From contig OX359275.1 in NCBI GenBank assembly GCA_947179155.2, positions 389,501-453,500 on the forward strand: a stretch of 64,000 nt of DNA, written 5' to 3'. Position 1 is the stretch's first letter, and each line of letters begins with the position of its first letter. The notes below the pieces were generated by a model. That model saw only the letters and a list, made by a program, of their open reading frames with translations. It did not search any database and was not told the origin of the DNA. Source of the stretch: Hedera helix (taxonomy: Eukaryota > Streptophyta > Magnoliopsida > Apiales > Araliaceae). The translations under genes were made by a program, and so were the position numbers. This document shows, one piece after another, positions 24,446 through 36,900 of this stretch.

Positions 24446-25540
24446 GATCGGATCGGATCAGATCGGATCGAATAAGATCAGCTCGGATGAAGAGAGAGAA
24501 AGATTGAGAGAGTGCGAGAGTAGTTGCAGATGGACTATTGTTATATACTAATCCAAAAGGTTGAAATAGGTATGTCCGATACAAACGAAGGAGACGTCGT
24601 GGGAGTGGAGCCTAGCTAACTACTGATTGCAATAGTTAAGCATTTTTATTTTTATTTTTTTCTTACATGAAATGAGTGCATGATTTGATAGTGATTTTGT
24701 AAATATAAATAAGTGTGTGATTTAATAATAATAAAATTAGGAAATAATTATTTTTATAAATAAAATTTAATATTTTCACAATGTCTCCCTCACATAGATA
24801 TCAAATCATTCAATATTAAAACTTAATATTTTTATAAATAAAAATAATAATATAACAAAATCTTAATTATTGAGATGAATAGTAAGTACATTTCACCATC
24901 ATATAAGTGACAAATTTGTGAATTATTATTTTCACTTGTAAAAATAAATTAATTATTTAAATATTGTATCTGTTGCAAAAAAATAAAATTATTATTAATT
25001 TTTTAAAATTAAATTAAAATACTTTTAAATTCAAAATTAAGATGAATGTATTATTCCACCTAGCATGACTTTATTTGGAGTATTGTTTACTTGTGTTAGC
25101 TAATTTAATTAAAATTGTTTAATTTATTTAGGCAATATATTAGTAGTTGATTGCATTATATGTATAATTCATTAATGTATGTTAAATTATACAGTACGAG
25201 TGATAAATATTTTAAATAAATTAGAGAATTTTTTTATCTAATTATCCATCATTTTCTTCTCTTTCTATTTTTAAAAAGAGGTGAGGAACAATTATCTTGG
25301 TATGTGTACGCAATATTCATGATCCACATAAAAACTTGCAATTTTGTTTAATATTTATTGAATAATGCCAAGGTTGTGCCAAATATAATTTTTTTTTCTC
25401 TCTTATATTTTATTTTTTTAAATCTCTATCACATTTTTTCACCCATATTTTATAATTTTATTTAAAATTTAAAATTTTCTTTAATTACACACACATAATG
25501 TGTATTATTAATAGTAATACTGTGTGTAAAATTTAATGCT
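24446..25540. promoter_or_regulatory. Transaldolase promoter and 5' UTR region
   Basis: Just upstream of the transaldolase ATG, 24446-24490 has repeated GATCGGATC units, probably in the 5' UTR. Farther out it is AT-rich and no gene was recognised. The exact transcription start cannot be fixed by eye. Confidence 0.45.
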
Positions 25541-25549
25541 CGCTAATGG

Positions 25550-26200
25550 TGCATAAATGGCCTACAGCCTGTAGTCTGACCTTAGTCTAGCCTGGTCAAA
25601 GTTCGGTCTTAGTCTTGGCTCGGCCTGACCTGAAGGCCACGAACAGGTCACATTTTTTTAGCTCAGATCAGGCTTGCCATAGCCTGCCAACAAGTCTGAT
25701 TTGGTTCACCCAACGCCTCGTCCTGCCTGCTAATTTTCTTTTTTTGTTATTTCAATTCTTCTACTGCAGATGAATACTTCATCTTTGTGACAACTCATTC
25801 AATAAACCAAATAAAATTGTCGTCTTTCAACCTACACTCTTTGCAGACCTTTCATTGTATCTTCATTTTAATAAATACTTAGTTTAAAAACTAAAAAGTC
25901 ATTTGTAAAATAATAATAATAATAAAAAAGATAATTTTCATAAAAAAAATATTTTTCTTTATTAATGATAATATAAAATAATATAATATCTTTAAAATTG
26001 TACAATATTTTAATTTATTATTATAAGTTGTAATACATTACTAATACATCAATTAAGTTTAAAATTTTAATTAGACCGACTTGACCCAAGACCTGATCGG
26101 ATCAAACCGACCTGACCCAAGACCTGGTCTGGCCTAGCCTGCAGACCTCCTTTTTAAACGCTAAGCCTAGCCTGCAGGACGACTTGTTGTGCATGACTAC
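25550..26200. repeat. Probable non-autonomous transposon with CCTGCAGGC-type ends
   Basis: The left part (GCCTACAGCCTGTAGTCTGA, TCTAGCCTGGTC) and right part (GACCTGGTCTGGCCTAGCC, AAGCCTAGCCTGCAGG) carry related, partly inverted G/C-rich words with AT-rich DNA between them. This resembles a short degenerate DNA transposon. The arms are imperfect and no target duplication was defined. Confidence 0.4.
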
Positions 26201-26301
26201 TGCTTGCTAACAGTTTCAACTAGCATGACTTTTTTAGTACATTTGCAAATACATACAAGTAAGAAAAAACTGGAGTTAATATTTTTAGAGCACGACAGTC
26301 T

Positions 26302-26618
26302 TCTAGGGGATTGGGATATTGGATGGGGAGTAGCGACGGGTCTAATTTATTTTTTTTTCTTATGACTCCTAAAATTTTTATAATATTTATTTTAACTGAA
26401 ATATTTATAAATTCAATGATTTAGCTATAATTTGAATGCATGTAAATAATGTACAATCCTGATTATTTATATGCATTCAAATTACACCTAAATTACTGAA
26501 TTCTGTAAATATTTGAGTTAAAATAAATATTATAAAAAAATTAAAAATTAAAAGAAAAAAAAATAAAAAATTAAACCGATCGCCACTCCTGATCTAGTAT
26601 CCCGGTCCCCTAAACTTT
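26302..26618. mobile_element. About 317-bp foldback MITE
   Basis: The left end (CTAGGGGATTGGGATATTGG onward) matches the reverse complement of the right end (AGTATCCCGGTCCCCTAA) over about 50 bases, and central AT-rich sequence also pairs around TAAATAATGTACAATCC. The whole can fold into a hairpin. Superfamily uncertain. Confidence 0.7.
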
Positions 26619-26619
26619 T

Positions 26620-28142
26620 TGCATGAATAAATTTTATGTTGAATATGGATCAGTAAGGATCGGATCGTTACAATATCTTTGGATCCCTCATTTATTTTTA
26701 TTATTTTGGTAACATTAAAATATTATTAGTACATGAAAGACCTACAACGGGACTTCCAAGAACTCACAGCTAGGCTATGAGCATGAGTCACAAAAAGTTT
26801 AGGAAGTTTGAGGATAATACCAGCCAAAAAAAGAGAGCCTAGCTAGCTGAACTATTTCGCTAATAATAGGTAGAATAAGTGACTGAGATGAAGGGAAAGC
26901 TAGCAAGGATGACAACAGGTGAAGCAAAGAATTAGCCGAGTACTGATCAGTAGTCACACACTAGCTCAAGCCAATCCCATGTATGATGTACGTACTGTTG
27001 CCCAGAGAAGCGACGACCACGATAAAGGGCCATTACTTCGGCATGCATGTAGTGAAGAAGAAGTAGAAGTTGGCATATATACCTAGCTAGGCCTTTATAA
27101 ATCAAACTAGCTAGTACTAGCTCCTTCCTTCTCAAGTCCAACCTAGACCTGCAGCATGAAGAGAATTTTGCACCCAATTATATTTCCATCTACTGTAATG
27201 CCAACAGAGAGTCATGAAGGCCTGGATGATCATGGGAAATATTCCAACCGAAATAGAAGTAGTTGATTCTGTGTAAATTAAGTTGCCGACCAAGTTGAAA
27301 CTTAAGTTTCCTGGAGTTGCAAAGTGATGTCATTGATATTCAAGTGTAGGAGGATAATAATTGACATCAAATAAGGCTTTGCAGGACCAAAAATGATATC
27401 ACATCGATCTATATATGCTTCCATAAACGCCATATGATAACAAAAACATGCCAAATATATATGATCCGTACCCGATGAGCCTGCCTGCCTGGAGTAGAGA
27501 ATGCAGTTTTTTCCACGTACAGGCGGCGGACTAAGCACTTATCAAATGGCATGGACGATGATATATAAGGTCACGAGCAAAAGGGCATAACAAAGAGATG
27601 AAGGAAGCCTCATGGTTAAATCTAGCCGCCCTCTTGGAATTAAGAGGAGGCAAGGACGCATCATGCATGCATGCTGCACTTTCCACACAAAAAGTTTAAT
27701 TTTCGATCGGCGGAAGATCAAATTTCCAAAAGTATGACATAAAAGCTAGCTTTATAACCAATTGAATTGCTTCCATAAGATGGATGGATCCCTCGTGTTA
27801 ACCATGACAAAAAGATGGATTGGTATTCTAGATAGAAGAATTTATTGATGGGAGTGAAATGTGTTGATGCCTCAATAACTTTTTCGTACCAAGTATTTGG
27901 CAGAAATATGTAAAATTAATTGTCCCTCCTAAAAAGATTCTTTCAAAATAAATGGGCATTAGTAGAATTATATTATTATTATTATTATCTTTTCATTTTA
28001 TTTCTTATAAAGATATTATTAAATAGAATATTTAATTTATTTTTTTAATTTAATAATTGAAACAGACAATTGGGCAGTGTAATTATATTTAAAGTTATAT
28101 TTCAATAAGAGTAACAATTTAATATTTATATTTTTAAAAATA
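26620..28142. other. Intergenic DNA left of the retrotransposon locus
   Basis: No gene recognised. Short minus-strand ORFs at 26947-27177 and 27302-27538 have no family motif that I know. The stretch ends with GTAAC (28143-28147), the target duplication of the solo LTR. Confidence 0.4.
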
Positions 28143-28147
28143 GTAAC

Positions 28148-31009
28148 TGTTAGACCCCGAATTTTATGAAATATAAAATTTAATTTTTTCTTCATATATA
28201 TTTTCATAAAACAGTAAGTGGTTAAATTGATAAAGTTAAAAGTTAAGAATGTTATGTGTAAATTATATTATGTCGGACAATATTCGTTTGGTCGGAGAAT
28301 ATTTGTTCTGTCGGGGAATATTTGTACGACGGCGCCGTACGAACCAATCATTGGTGGACCCCACAACGAATAATTGTCGGATATAGAAAATGACATAAAT
28401 AATTTTTAAATGGTCAATGGTACTATCACTTTTAATTGTTAAAATATCCGGTAGTAAAAGAATAGTAATATACGGTATTACAAGTAACATACGGTATTGC
28501 ACAGTAGCACACGACATTGCACAGTGTTTCGTATTATTAAATTGATAAAGTGGTTATCGTACCATATTTAACTTTATTGTCACATGCACAATAATTCATA
28601 TTATTAAACTGATAATTGTCACAGTAGCATATGCACAGTAATTCACATTATTGAATCAATAATTGTCATGACACAGTAACGTATTCTTTCTTTTACATAC
28701 TTTCTGTATTATTGTTATCTCTATTATGATGTTATTTAAATAGTTGTATTTCATTAATTAATTGACTTGATATATAACTCAGAGTGTCAACTACACTATA
28801 TTTATAACAATTAGTCATAATAATGAATAAGTGTGAATTATTGTTAAATAATTGAATTAATAAAGTTATTTGTTTATAATATAAAGTTAGGTGATATAAA
28901 ATGAATGGTATAGATTAAAGATAATATAGAATTTGAAATGAATTATGTAGATTAAAAGATGATCTTTAAATGAATAGTTTAGATTAAAGAAATCTTAAAA
29001 GATGAAATTAATGGTATAGATTAAAGATAATATAGAATTTAAAATGGATGGTGTAGATTAAAAGATGATCTTTAAATGAATGGTTTAGATTAAAGAAATC
29101 TTAAAAGATGAAATGAATGGTATGGATTAAACATTATCTTGAAATGAACGGTTTGGATTAAATTAGGAAATCTTGGTTATAATAAGATTTTTGGCTATAA
29201 ATAGAGGCCTTAACTTAAGGATTTTTCATAAACTTCCTTACTTGTTCTTTCTTTCACTCTCTAAATACTTCTTGTGTAAGTTTTCTCTAAGTGTGTTTAA
29301 GTCATCTTGAGTATTTGTGAAAATTCATAAGTATACGAGTACCGTTCAAGTTAATCAACCTCATTTAAATCAATATTCAGTCACGTGTTAAGATAAGGAA
29401 TATCATCTTCTTTTATATTCTATTATTTAAACTTACCACGGTAAGGGGTATCATTCTTTTCATCATCATAAATGGATATTATTTTCTTTCTTACTGTAAG
29501 GGATTATCATTATTTGATTCTCGAAAATAATATCGTTTCTTTCTTACTCATAAGATGTGTCATTTATTTCCATGTATTAATTTGTGGGAATAACCTTACG
29601 GCGCGGATTACCGCCTGTTGGTGAATAACCTTTCGTATTCATTCCTTATTAATCTCTGAGAATAACCTGACTACGCGGATTACCGTATGTTTGGTGAATT
29701 ACTCTTTGTATTCATTTCTTATTTGTCTCTTGTGGAAATAATTTGTTTACACGAATTATCACATGACATTCCATATTCATTTGTAATATCATTTTCTTTC
29801 ATATTCGTAAGTGATATTATTTTTCTTTATACTCATAAGGGATACCATCTTTTTCATCTTCCATTATTCAAACTTACTATGGTAAGGGATATTAATTTCC
29901 TTCACCTTTTGTTAATCAAACATGTTACGGTAAGAGATATTATTTTCTTTCATACACCTAAATCGAAACTTATTATGGAACTATTGCTTCTATAATTCCT
30001 GAAAATATTATATGTTGCATAATAGTTGCACTTCATCATTTCAATTGAACCTTCCTATTTACGTGAACCTTTCTATTGAACTGTAACCGTTATATTGAAC
30101 TGTGGATCTTGAATATCATTTTTGAATTTCACTCCACATTATGTTGACAATTTGGACTTTATTTGAATCTGCATAAAGTAAACTTTTGATACTTATTGTT
30201 TATCTTGTTCTTCTATTCATCATTTATATCATTCTAATCATCCAAAATCAAGTTGTTGTGAATATATGTGGCCGTGGGCACAGATGCGATATAATTGTTG
30301 AACAGATGATAGGTTAAAGACGATATAATAGGTTAAAGGCGATACATCTGTTCGGTGTTTTTTATGGCACGTGGTGAATGTTCTCTTTGGCCCGTAGTGC
30401 AAAGATGAACTGTTGTTTGGTATGATTATGACCAAATGTTGAATCTGGTATAATCATGACCGTTGGTGTTATATTGAATATCTTTGGTCCGTAGTGCAAA
30501 GATAAACTGTTATTTGGTATGATTATGACCAAATGCTGAATATGGTATAATCATGAGCGTTGGTGTTATATTGAATGTCTTTGGCCCGTAGTGCAAAGAT
30601 AAATTGTTGATTTGCATGATTATGACCAGGAACTGTGAATTTGTATTATCTTGACTAATGGTATTTCAGATGATAAAAGTTGATGATGTTTTTCCTAAAA
30701 AGATAAGCGAGTGGACATTATAGTCTGCATTATTCTTCTAATAGATTATTCATTCCGCTGCTATTATTGATCTGAACATTGTTCAAGAATTTAACTGCAG
30801 TTTTTGATATAAACCATGTAGTCTATTGTATTCTATCAAGAACTCAACTGTTGAAGGCTAACGATAAATTTACTTGTCATTATCTTAGTCATGATATTCT
30901 TTACTGGGTTATTTGAGCTCACCCTTTATTTTTGTTCCATTGTTTTTCAACATGAAATGAGAACGTAGCTGGGTCTAACCGGGGGATGGAGTGAGAGTCC
31001 GATGGATAG
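28148..31009 (+). mobile_element. Solo LTR of a Gypsy element, left part
   Basis: It begins TGTTAGACCCCGAATTTT, the start of the same LTR family that flanks the neighbouring Gypsy element, but in plus orientation. It runs to GATAG (31005-31009), where the Gypsy element is inserted, and resumes at 41665. Flanked on the left by GTAAC (28143-28147). It differs clearly in sequence and repeat number from the young LTRs, so it is older. Confidence 0.93.
30384..30600 (+). repeat. 97-bp tandem repeat in the solo LTR
   Basis: TCTTTGGCCCGTAGTGCAAA-type units start at 30384, 30481 and 30578, a period of 97. The young LTRs carry only two copies of the core (around 31587-31613 and 31684-31709). Confidence 0.85.
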
Positions 31010-32193
31010 TGTGACGCCCCCAAATCTGGGCCCACACAGCCCAAACTTGAGTCGTCAAAAGACTACAACAAAATTATTACAACAAAGCACAACGTACAAC
31101 AATACAGTGTATAATAATACACAACTAAGTCTTCACTATTATTGCCACACTATTTTACAAAACGTGAAGACTATGATAACTATTCCTCGGACCCTCACTC
31201 CATTCCCCGGCTAGACCCTGTTATGTTTTCATCTCCTGTTGAAAAACAATGGAACAAAAGAAAGGGTGAGCTCAAATAGCCCAGTAAAGAATATCATGAC
31301 TAAGATAATGACGAATAAATTATCATTAGTCTTCAACAGCTGAGTTCTTGATAGAATACAATAGACTACAAGGTTTATATCAAAAACTGCAGTTAAATTC
31401 TTAAACAACGTTCAGATCAATAATAGCAGCGGAATGAGTAATCTATTAGAAGAATAATGCAGACTATAATGTCTACTCGGTTCTCTTTTTAGGAAAAAAC
31501 ATCATCAACTTTTATCATCTGAAATATCATTAGTCAAGATAATACAAATTCACAGTTCCTGATCATAATCATGCAGATCAACAGTTCATCTTTGCACTAC
31601 GGGCCAAAGACATTCAATATAACACCAACGGTCATGATTATACCAGATTCAGCCTTTGGTCATAATCATACCAAACAACAGTTCATCTTTGCACTACGGG
31701 CCAAAGAGAACATTCACCACGTGCCATAAAAGACACCGAACAGATGTATCGCCTTTAACCTATTATATCGCCTTTAACCTATCATCTGTTCAACAAATAT
31801 ATCACATCTGTGCCCCCGGCCACAGATATTCACAACAGCTTGATTTTTGGATGATTAGAATGATATAAATGATTAACAGAAGAAATAGGATAACAATAAG
31901 TATCGGAAGTTTACTTTGTACAGATTCAAATAATGTCCAAATTGTCAACATGATGTGGAGTGAAATTCAAGATCCACAGTTCAGAATAACGGTTACAATT
32001 CAATAGAAAGGTTCACGTAAATAGGAAGGTTCAGTTGAAATAATGAAGTTCAACTATTATGGAACATATAATATTTTCAGGAATTATAGAAGCAATAGTT
32101 CCATAATAAATTTCGATTTAGGAGTATGAAAGAAAATAATATCCCTTACCGTAGCAGGTTTGATTAACAAAAGGTGAAGGAAATTAATACAAG

Positions 32194-32530
32194 GGTTATT
32201 CACCAACAGGCGGCAATCCGCTCCGTAAGGTTATTCCCACAATTTAATAGAATTTGAGTACAAAGAGTTATTCACCAAACAGGCGGCAATCCGCTCCGTA
32301 AGGTTATTCTCAGAGATTAATAATGAATGAATACGAAAGGTTATTCACCAACAGGCGGCAATCCGCTCCGTAAGGTTATTCCCACAATTTAATAGAATTT
32401 GAGTACAAAGAGTTATTCACCAAACAGGCGGCAATCCGCTCCGTAAGGTTATTCTCAGAGATTAATAATGAATGAATACGAAAGGTTATTCACCAACAGG
32501 CGGCAATCCGCTCCGTAAGGTTATTCCCAC
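32194..32530. repeat. 145-bp tandem array in left LTR
   Basis: Units start at 32194, 32339 and 32484. Each unit holds two half-units of the type GTTATTCACCAACAGGCGGC followed by CCGCTCCGTAAGGTTATTC, so the core occurs five times. The right LTR has the same array at about 39939-40275. The solo LTR has only about two half-units (29585-29700). Confidence 0.92.
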
Positions 32531-33247
32531 AATTTAATACATGGAAATAAAAGGCACGTCTTATGAGTAAGGAAGAAACAATATTATTATCGAGAATCAA
32601 ATAATGATAATCCCTTACCATAGTATGTTTGAATAATGGAAGATGAAAAAGATGGTATCCCTTACCGTAACACGTGACTGGATATTGATTTAAATGAGGT
32701 TGATTAACTTGAACAGTACACGTATACTTATAGATCTTCACAAATACTCAAGATGACTTAAGCACACTTAGAGAGAACTTTCACAAGAAGTATTTAGAGA
32801 GAGAAAGAAAGAACAAGTAAGGAAGTTTATGAAAAATCCTTAAGTTAAGGCTTCTATTTATAGCCAAAAATCTTATCATTCATTTAATCTAAACCATTCA
32901 TTTAAAGATCACCTTTTAATCTACACCATCCATTTCAAATATTATATTATCTTTAATCTACACCATTCATTTTATATCACCTAATAATCACCTAACTTTA
33001 TATTATAAACAAATCAATTTAATTATTCAACAATAATTCACACTTTAATCTACACCATTCATTTCATATCACCTAATAATCACCTAACTTTATATTATAA
33101 ACAAATAACTTTATCAATTCAATTATTATGACTAATTGTTATAAATACAGTATAGTTAGCTCTTAGATATCAAGTCAATAAATTAATGAAATACAACTGT
33201 TTAAATAACATCATAATAGAGATAACAATAATGTAAAATAAAGCATA

Positions 33248-33535
33248 CGTTACTGTGTAATGACAATTATTGATTCAATAATGTGAATTACTGTGCATAT
33301 GTTACTGTGACAATTATTAGGTTCAATAATTTTAAAAACAGTGCAACAACAATTATTGACTCAATGATATAAAATACAGTGTAATGACAATTATTAAATC
33401 AATAATGCAAAATACTGTGTAACAACAATTATTGAATTGATAATATAAAATATTATGCAGTGACAATTATCGATGAAATGATGCGTAACAGTTACGGTGT
33501 CAATTATCAGACCAATAATATGAGACACTATGCAA
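33248..33535. repeat. Palindromic about 40-bp tandem array in left LTR
   Basis: About seven degenerate copies of ACAATTATTGATTCAATAAT, each followed by a linker with ACTGTG-like words. The core is a near-palindrome. The right LTR repeats it at about 40993-41280. Confidence 0.85.
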
Positions 33536-33909
33536 TACCGTGTGTTACTGTAGAGTACCGTGTGCTACAGAAAATACCATAAACTACCGTATGCTACTAT
33601 TCTTTTATCACCGGTATTTTAACAGTTCCGTTGACTATTTTTATTTAAAAAGGTTACTTCTGTCGTTTTCTATATCCGACAAATATTCCGTTGTGGGGTC
33701 CACCAATAATTTATTATTTCGGCGCCGTCGTACGGCACGAATATTCCCCGACCAAACGAATATTCCCCGACAAAGCGAATATTGTCCGACAAAATAAAAT
33801 TTGCACATAACATCCTTAACTTTCAATTTTGTTAATTTAACCACTTACTGTTTCAAAAAAAATATATATGAAGAAAAATTAAATTTTGTATTTCATAAAA
33901 TTCGGGGTC

Positions 33910-36900
33910 TTACAACCTCCCCTCCTTATGAAATTTCGTCCCCGAAATTGACGTACCTGACATATCGAAGAGGTAAGGATACTTAGATTTCATCTCAGAT
34001 TCTAGCTCCCAGGTCATTTCCTCAGTATCTTGGTTCCTCCATAAAACCTTAACTTGAGGTATAACATTTGAGCGTAGGATCTGCTCCTTCTTATCCAGGA
34101 TCTTAACAGGTACCTCCTCGTATGTTAAATCCTCTGCTATAACGTCTGGTTCTAACTCAATGACGTGGTTTGGGTCCTTCACATATTTACGTAACATAGA
34201 TATGTGAAAAACGTTATGGATGCGAGACATACTTGGTGGTAGGGCTAGTCTGTAGGCTACGGTTCCTATTCGATCGAGGATTTCAAATGGGCCAATAAAT
34301 CGAGGGTTGAGCTTTCCTCTCTTTCCGAATCTTGTAACCCCTTTCCATGGAGAAACACGTAAGAATACATGATCTCCGACGTTGAAACTTTCGTCTCTCC
34401 GATGAAGATCAGCATAACTCTTTTGTCGTTCTTGTGCGGTCTGTATTCGTTGTCGGATCATTTGGATCTTTTCGGTCGTCAAGCGTACCAACTCGGGTCC
34501 CAACAATTTTGCTTCTCCTACCTCATTCCAACATATTGGAGAGCGACACTTCCTTCCATACAAAGCCTCGAATGGAGCCATGCCTATGCTTGCTTGGTAA
34601 CTGTTGTTGTAAGAAAATTCCACCAATGGCAAGTACTTATCCCAACTTCCTTTGAAGTCTAATACACAAAGTCTCAAAAGATCTTCGAGGGTCTGGATCG
34701 TCCTTTCCGATTGTCCGTCCGTTTGAGGATGGTATGCAGAACTAAAACGTAGTTCAGTGCCCATAGCTTTTTGTAGACTGATCCAAAAGCGTGAAGTGAA
34801 TCTAGGATCTCGATCAGAAACTATGGAAACTGGCATGCCATGCAATCTCACGATCTCATTTATGTACATACCGGCAAGACGTTCAAGTGAAAAGTTTTCT
34901 CGTATAGGCAAGAAATGAGCAGATTTGGTCAATCTATCTACGATCACCCAAATTGCATCTAAGCCTTGAGAAACTTTTGGAAGACCCGTCACGAAGTCCA
35001 TATTGATGTGTTCCCACTTCCATTCGGGAACTTCAAGTGATTGTAATGGACCTTTAGGAACTTGATGCTCTGCCTTGACACGTTGACAAGTTAGGCACCT
35101 TGAGATAAACTCTGCAATCTCTCTTTTCATATTGTTCCACCAAAATGTATGTCGAAGATCTCGATACATCTTGGTACCTCCTGGGGGGATTGCAAACGGC
35201 GTGTTGTGTGCCTCCATCATGATTTTATGCTTTAATTCAGGATCGTTAGGAACACAGAGTCGAGAGTTGACTCGAAGTATTCCTTTCTCGTCGATTCTTG
35301 CTTCGGGAATGGCACCTTCTTGTACTTTCTTTATCATGTTTATCAGTTCCGGATCGGTAGCTTGAGCAGCTTTAATTTTATCGATTAAAGTTGGTTCTAC
35401 TCGCACGTGAGCAATCTTCGAGCGGGTCCCTGGTGTCTTTAGCTCTATCTCCATCTTTTGCAAGTCGTACAAAATACACTTTTGTGTTGTCAGCAGTGCA
35501 CTTGTACTTGCATAAGATTTTCTGCTCAAAGCGTCAGCTACAACGTTCGCCTTTCCCGGGTGATACTGGATTGTGTGGTCATAATCCTTTAACAGCTCAA
35601 GCCAACGTCGTTGTCGCATGTTGAGTTCCTTCTGGGTGAAGAAATACTTGAGACTTTTATGATCCGTATAGATATCCACTTTTTCTCCGTACAAGTAGTG
35701 TCTCCAGATCTTCAACGCGAAAACGACTGCTGCCAACTCTAGATCATGAGTAGGATAATTTTTCTCATAATCTTTGAGTTGTCGAGAGGCGTAGGCTATA
35801 ACCTTTCCATGTTGCATAAGGACACAGCCTAGACCTTTGCCAGAAGCATCGCTGTAGATAACAAATTCTCCTGATCCTGATGGTATGGTCAGAACAGGAG
35901 CTGAAACCAGACTCTTCTTGAGTTCTTGGAAACTTTTCTCGCATTCCTCGCTCCATATGAATTTTGTGCTTTTCCGAGTAAGCTGCGTTAATGGAGTGGC
36001 GATTCGAGAAAATCCTTCTACGAATCTCCGATAATAACCAGCTAGACCCAGAAAACTTCGGACTTCGGTTACTGTTTTGGGTTGTTCCCAATTTAGTACC
36101 GTTTCAATCTCCGCAGGATCGACTGATATTCCTTGACTAGAAATCACATGCCCAAGAAATGCGACCTCCTCAAGCCAGAACTCACATTTCTTCAACTTGG
36201 CATATAATTTGTTTTCACGGAGCTTTTGTAGTATCAATCTCAGGTGTTGTTCATGATCCTCGCGACTCTTGGAGTATATGAGGATGTCATCAATAAAGAC
36301 AACCACAAAATGATCCAAATGTTCCTTGAATATCCGGTTCATCATGTCCATGAAAGCTGCAGGAGCATTAGTTAGTCCAAAAGGCATGACTAAGAACTCA
36401 TAATGCCCATAACGAGTTCTGAAAGCAGTCTTTGGAATGTCCTCAGCTTTAACCTTTAACTGATGATATCCAGAACGGAGATCAATCTTTGAGAAATGTT
36501 GAGCGCCTTGCAATTGATCAAACATGTCATCAATCCGAGGTAACGGGTACCTGTTCTTGATGGTGACATGGTTCAATTCTCGGTAGTCAATGCACAATCT
36601 CATACTCCCGTCTTTCTTCCTCACAAATAGAACAGGAGCACCCCAAGGTGATGCACTCGGACGAATGAAACCGGTATCCAACAATTCCTGTAGTTGGACT
36701 TTTAACTCTTGAAGTTCAATGGGAGCCATTCGGTAGGGAGCTTTGGAAATGGGCTTGGTACCGGGTTCAAGATCAATATAAAAATCAATTTCACGGTTTG
36801 GGGGTAAGCCAGGAAGTTCTTCAGGAAAAACGTCAGGAAACTCATTAACAATGGGAATATCATTTAAGTTTGACGTATTTTTGTTCAAATCAGTGACATG

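Larger units (their letters stand above)
31010..33914 (-). repeat. 3' LTR of the Gypsy element (left copy)
   Basis: 2905 bp, plus-strand ends TGTGACGCC and GTCTTACA. It contains a 145-bp tandem repeat (32194-32530) and a roughly 40-bp palindromic tandem array (33248-33535). Small ORFs inside are identical in both LTRs and are not genes. Confidence 0.95.

Noticed and set aside
31002..31868. 70-codon plus-strand ORFs in the LTR (also 38748-38960 and 39401-39613)
   Set aside because: They are chance readings of LTR sequence, repeated because the LTR is repeated, and they have no family motif.
32194..32530. Regular repeats suggesting a CRISPR array
   Set aside because: The spacers are themselves repeated, the unit is 145 bp and it lies in a plant LTR.
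33540..33844. 85- and 67-codon ORFs in both LTRs (also 41285-41589)
   Set aside because: Both strands of the same LTR stretch are open by chance; no start context or motif.
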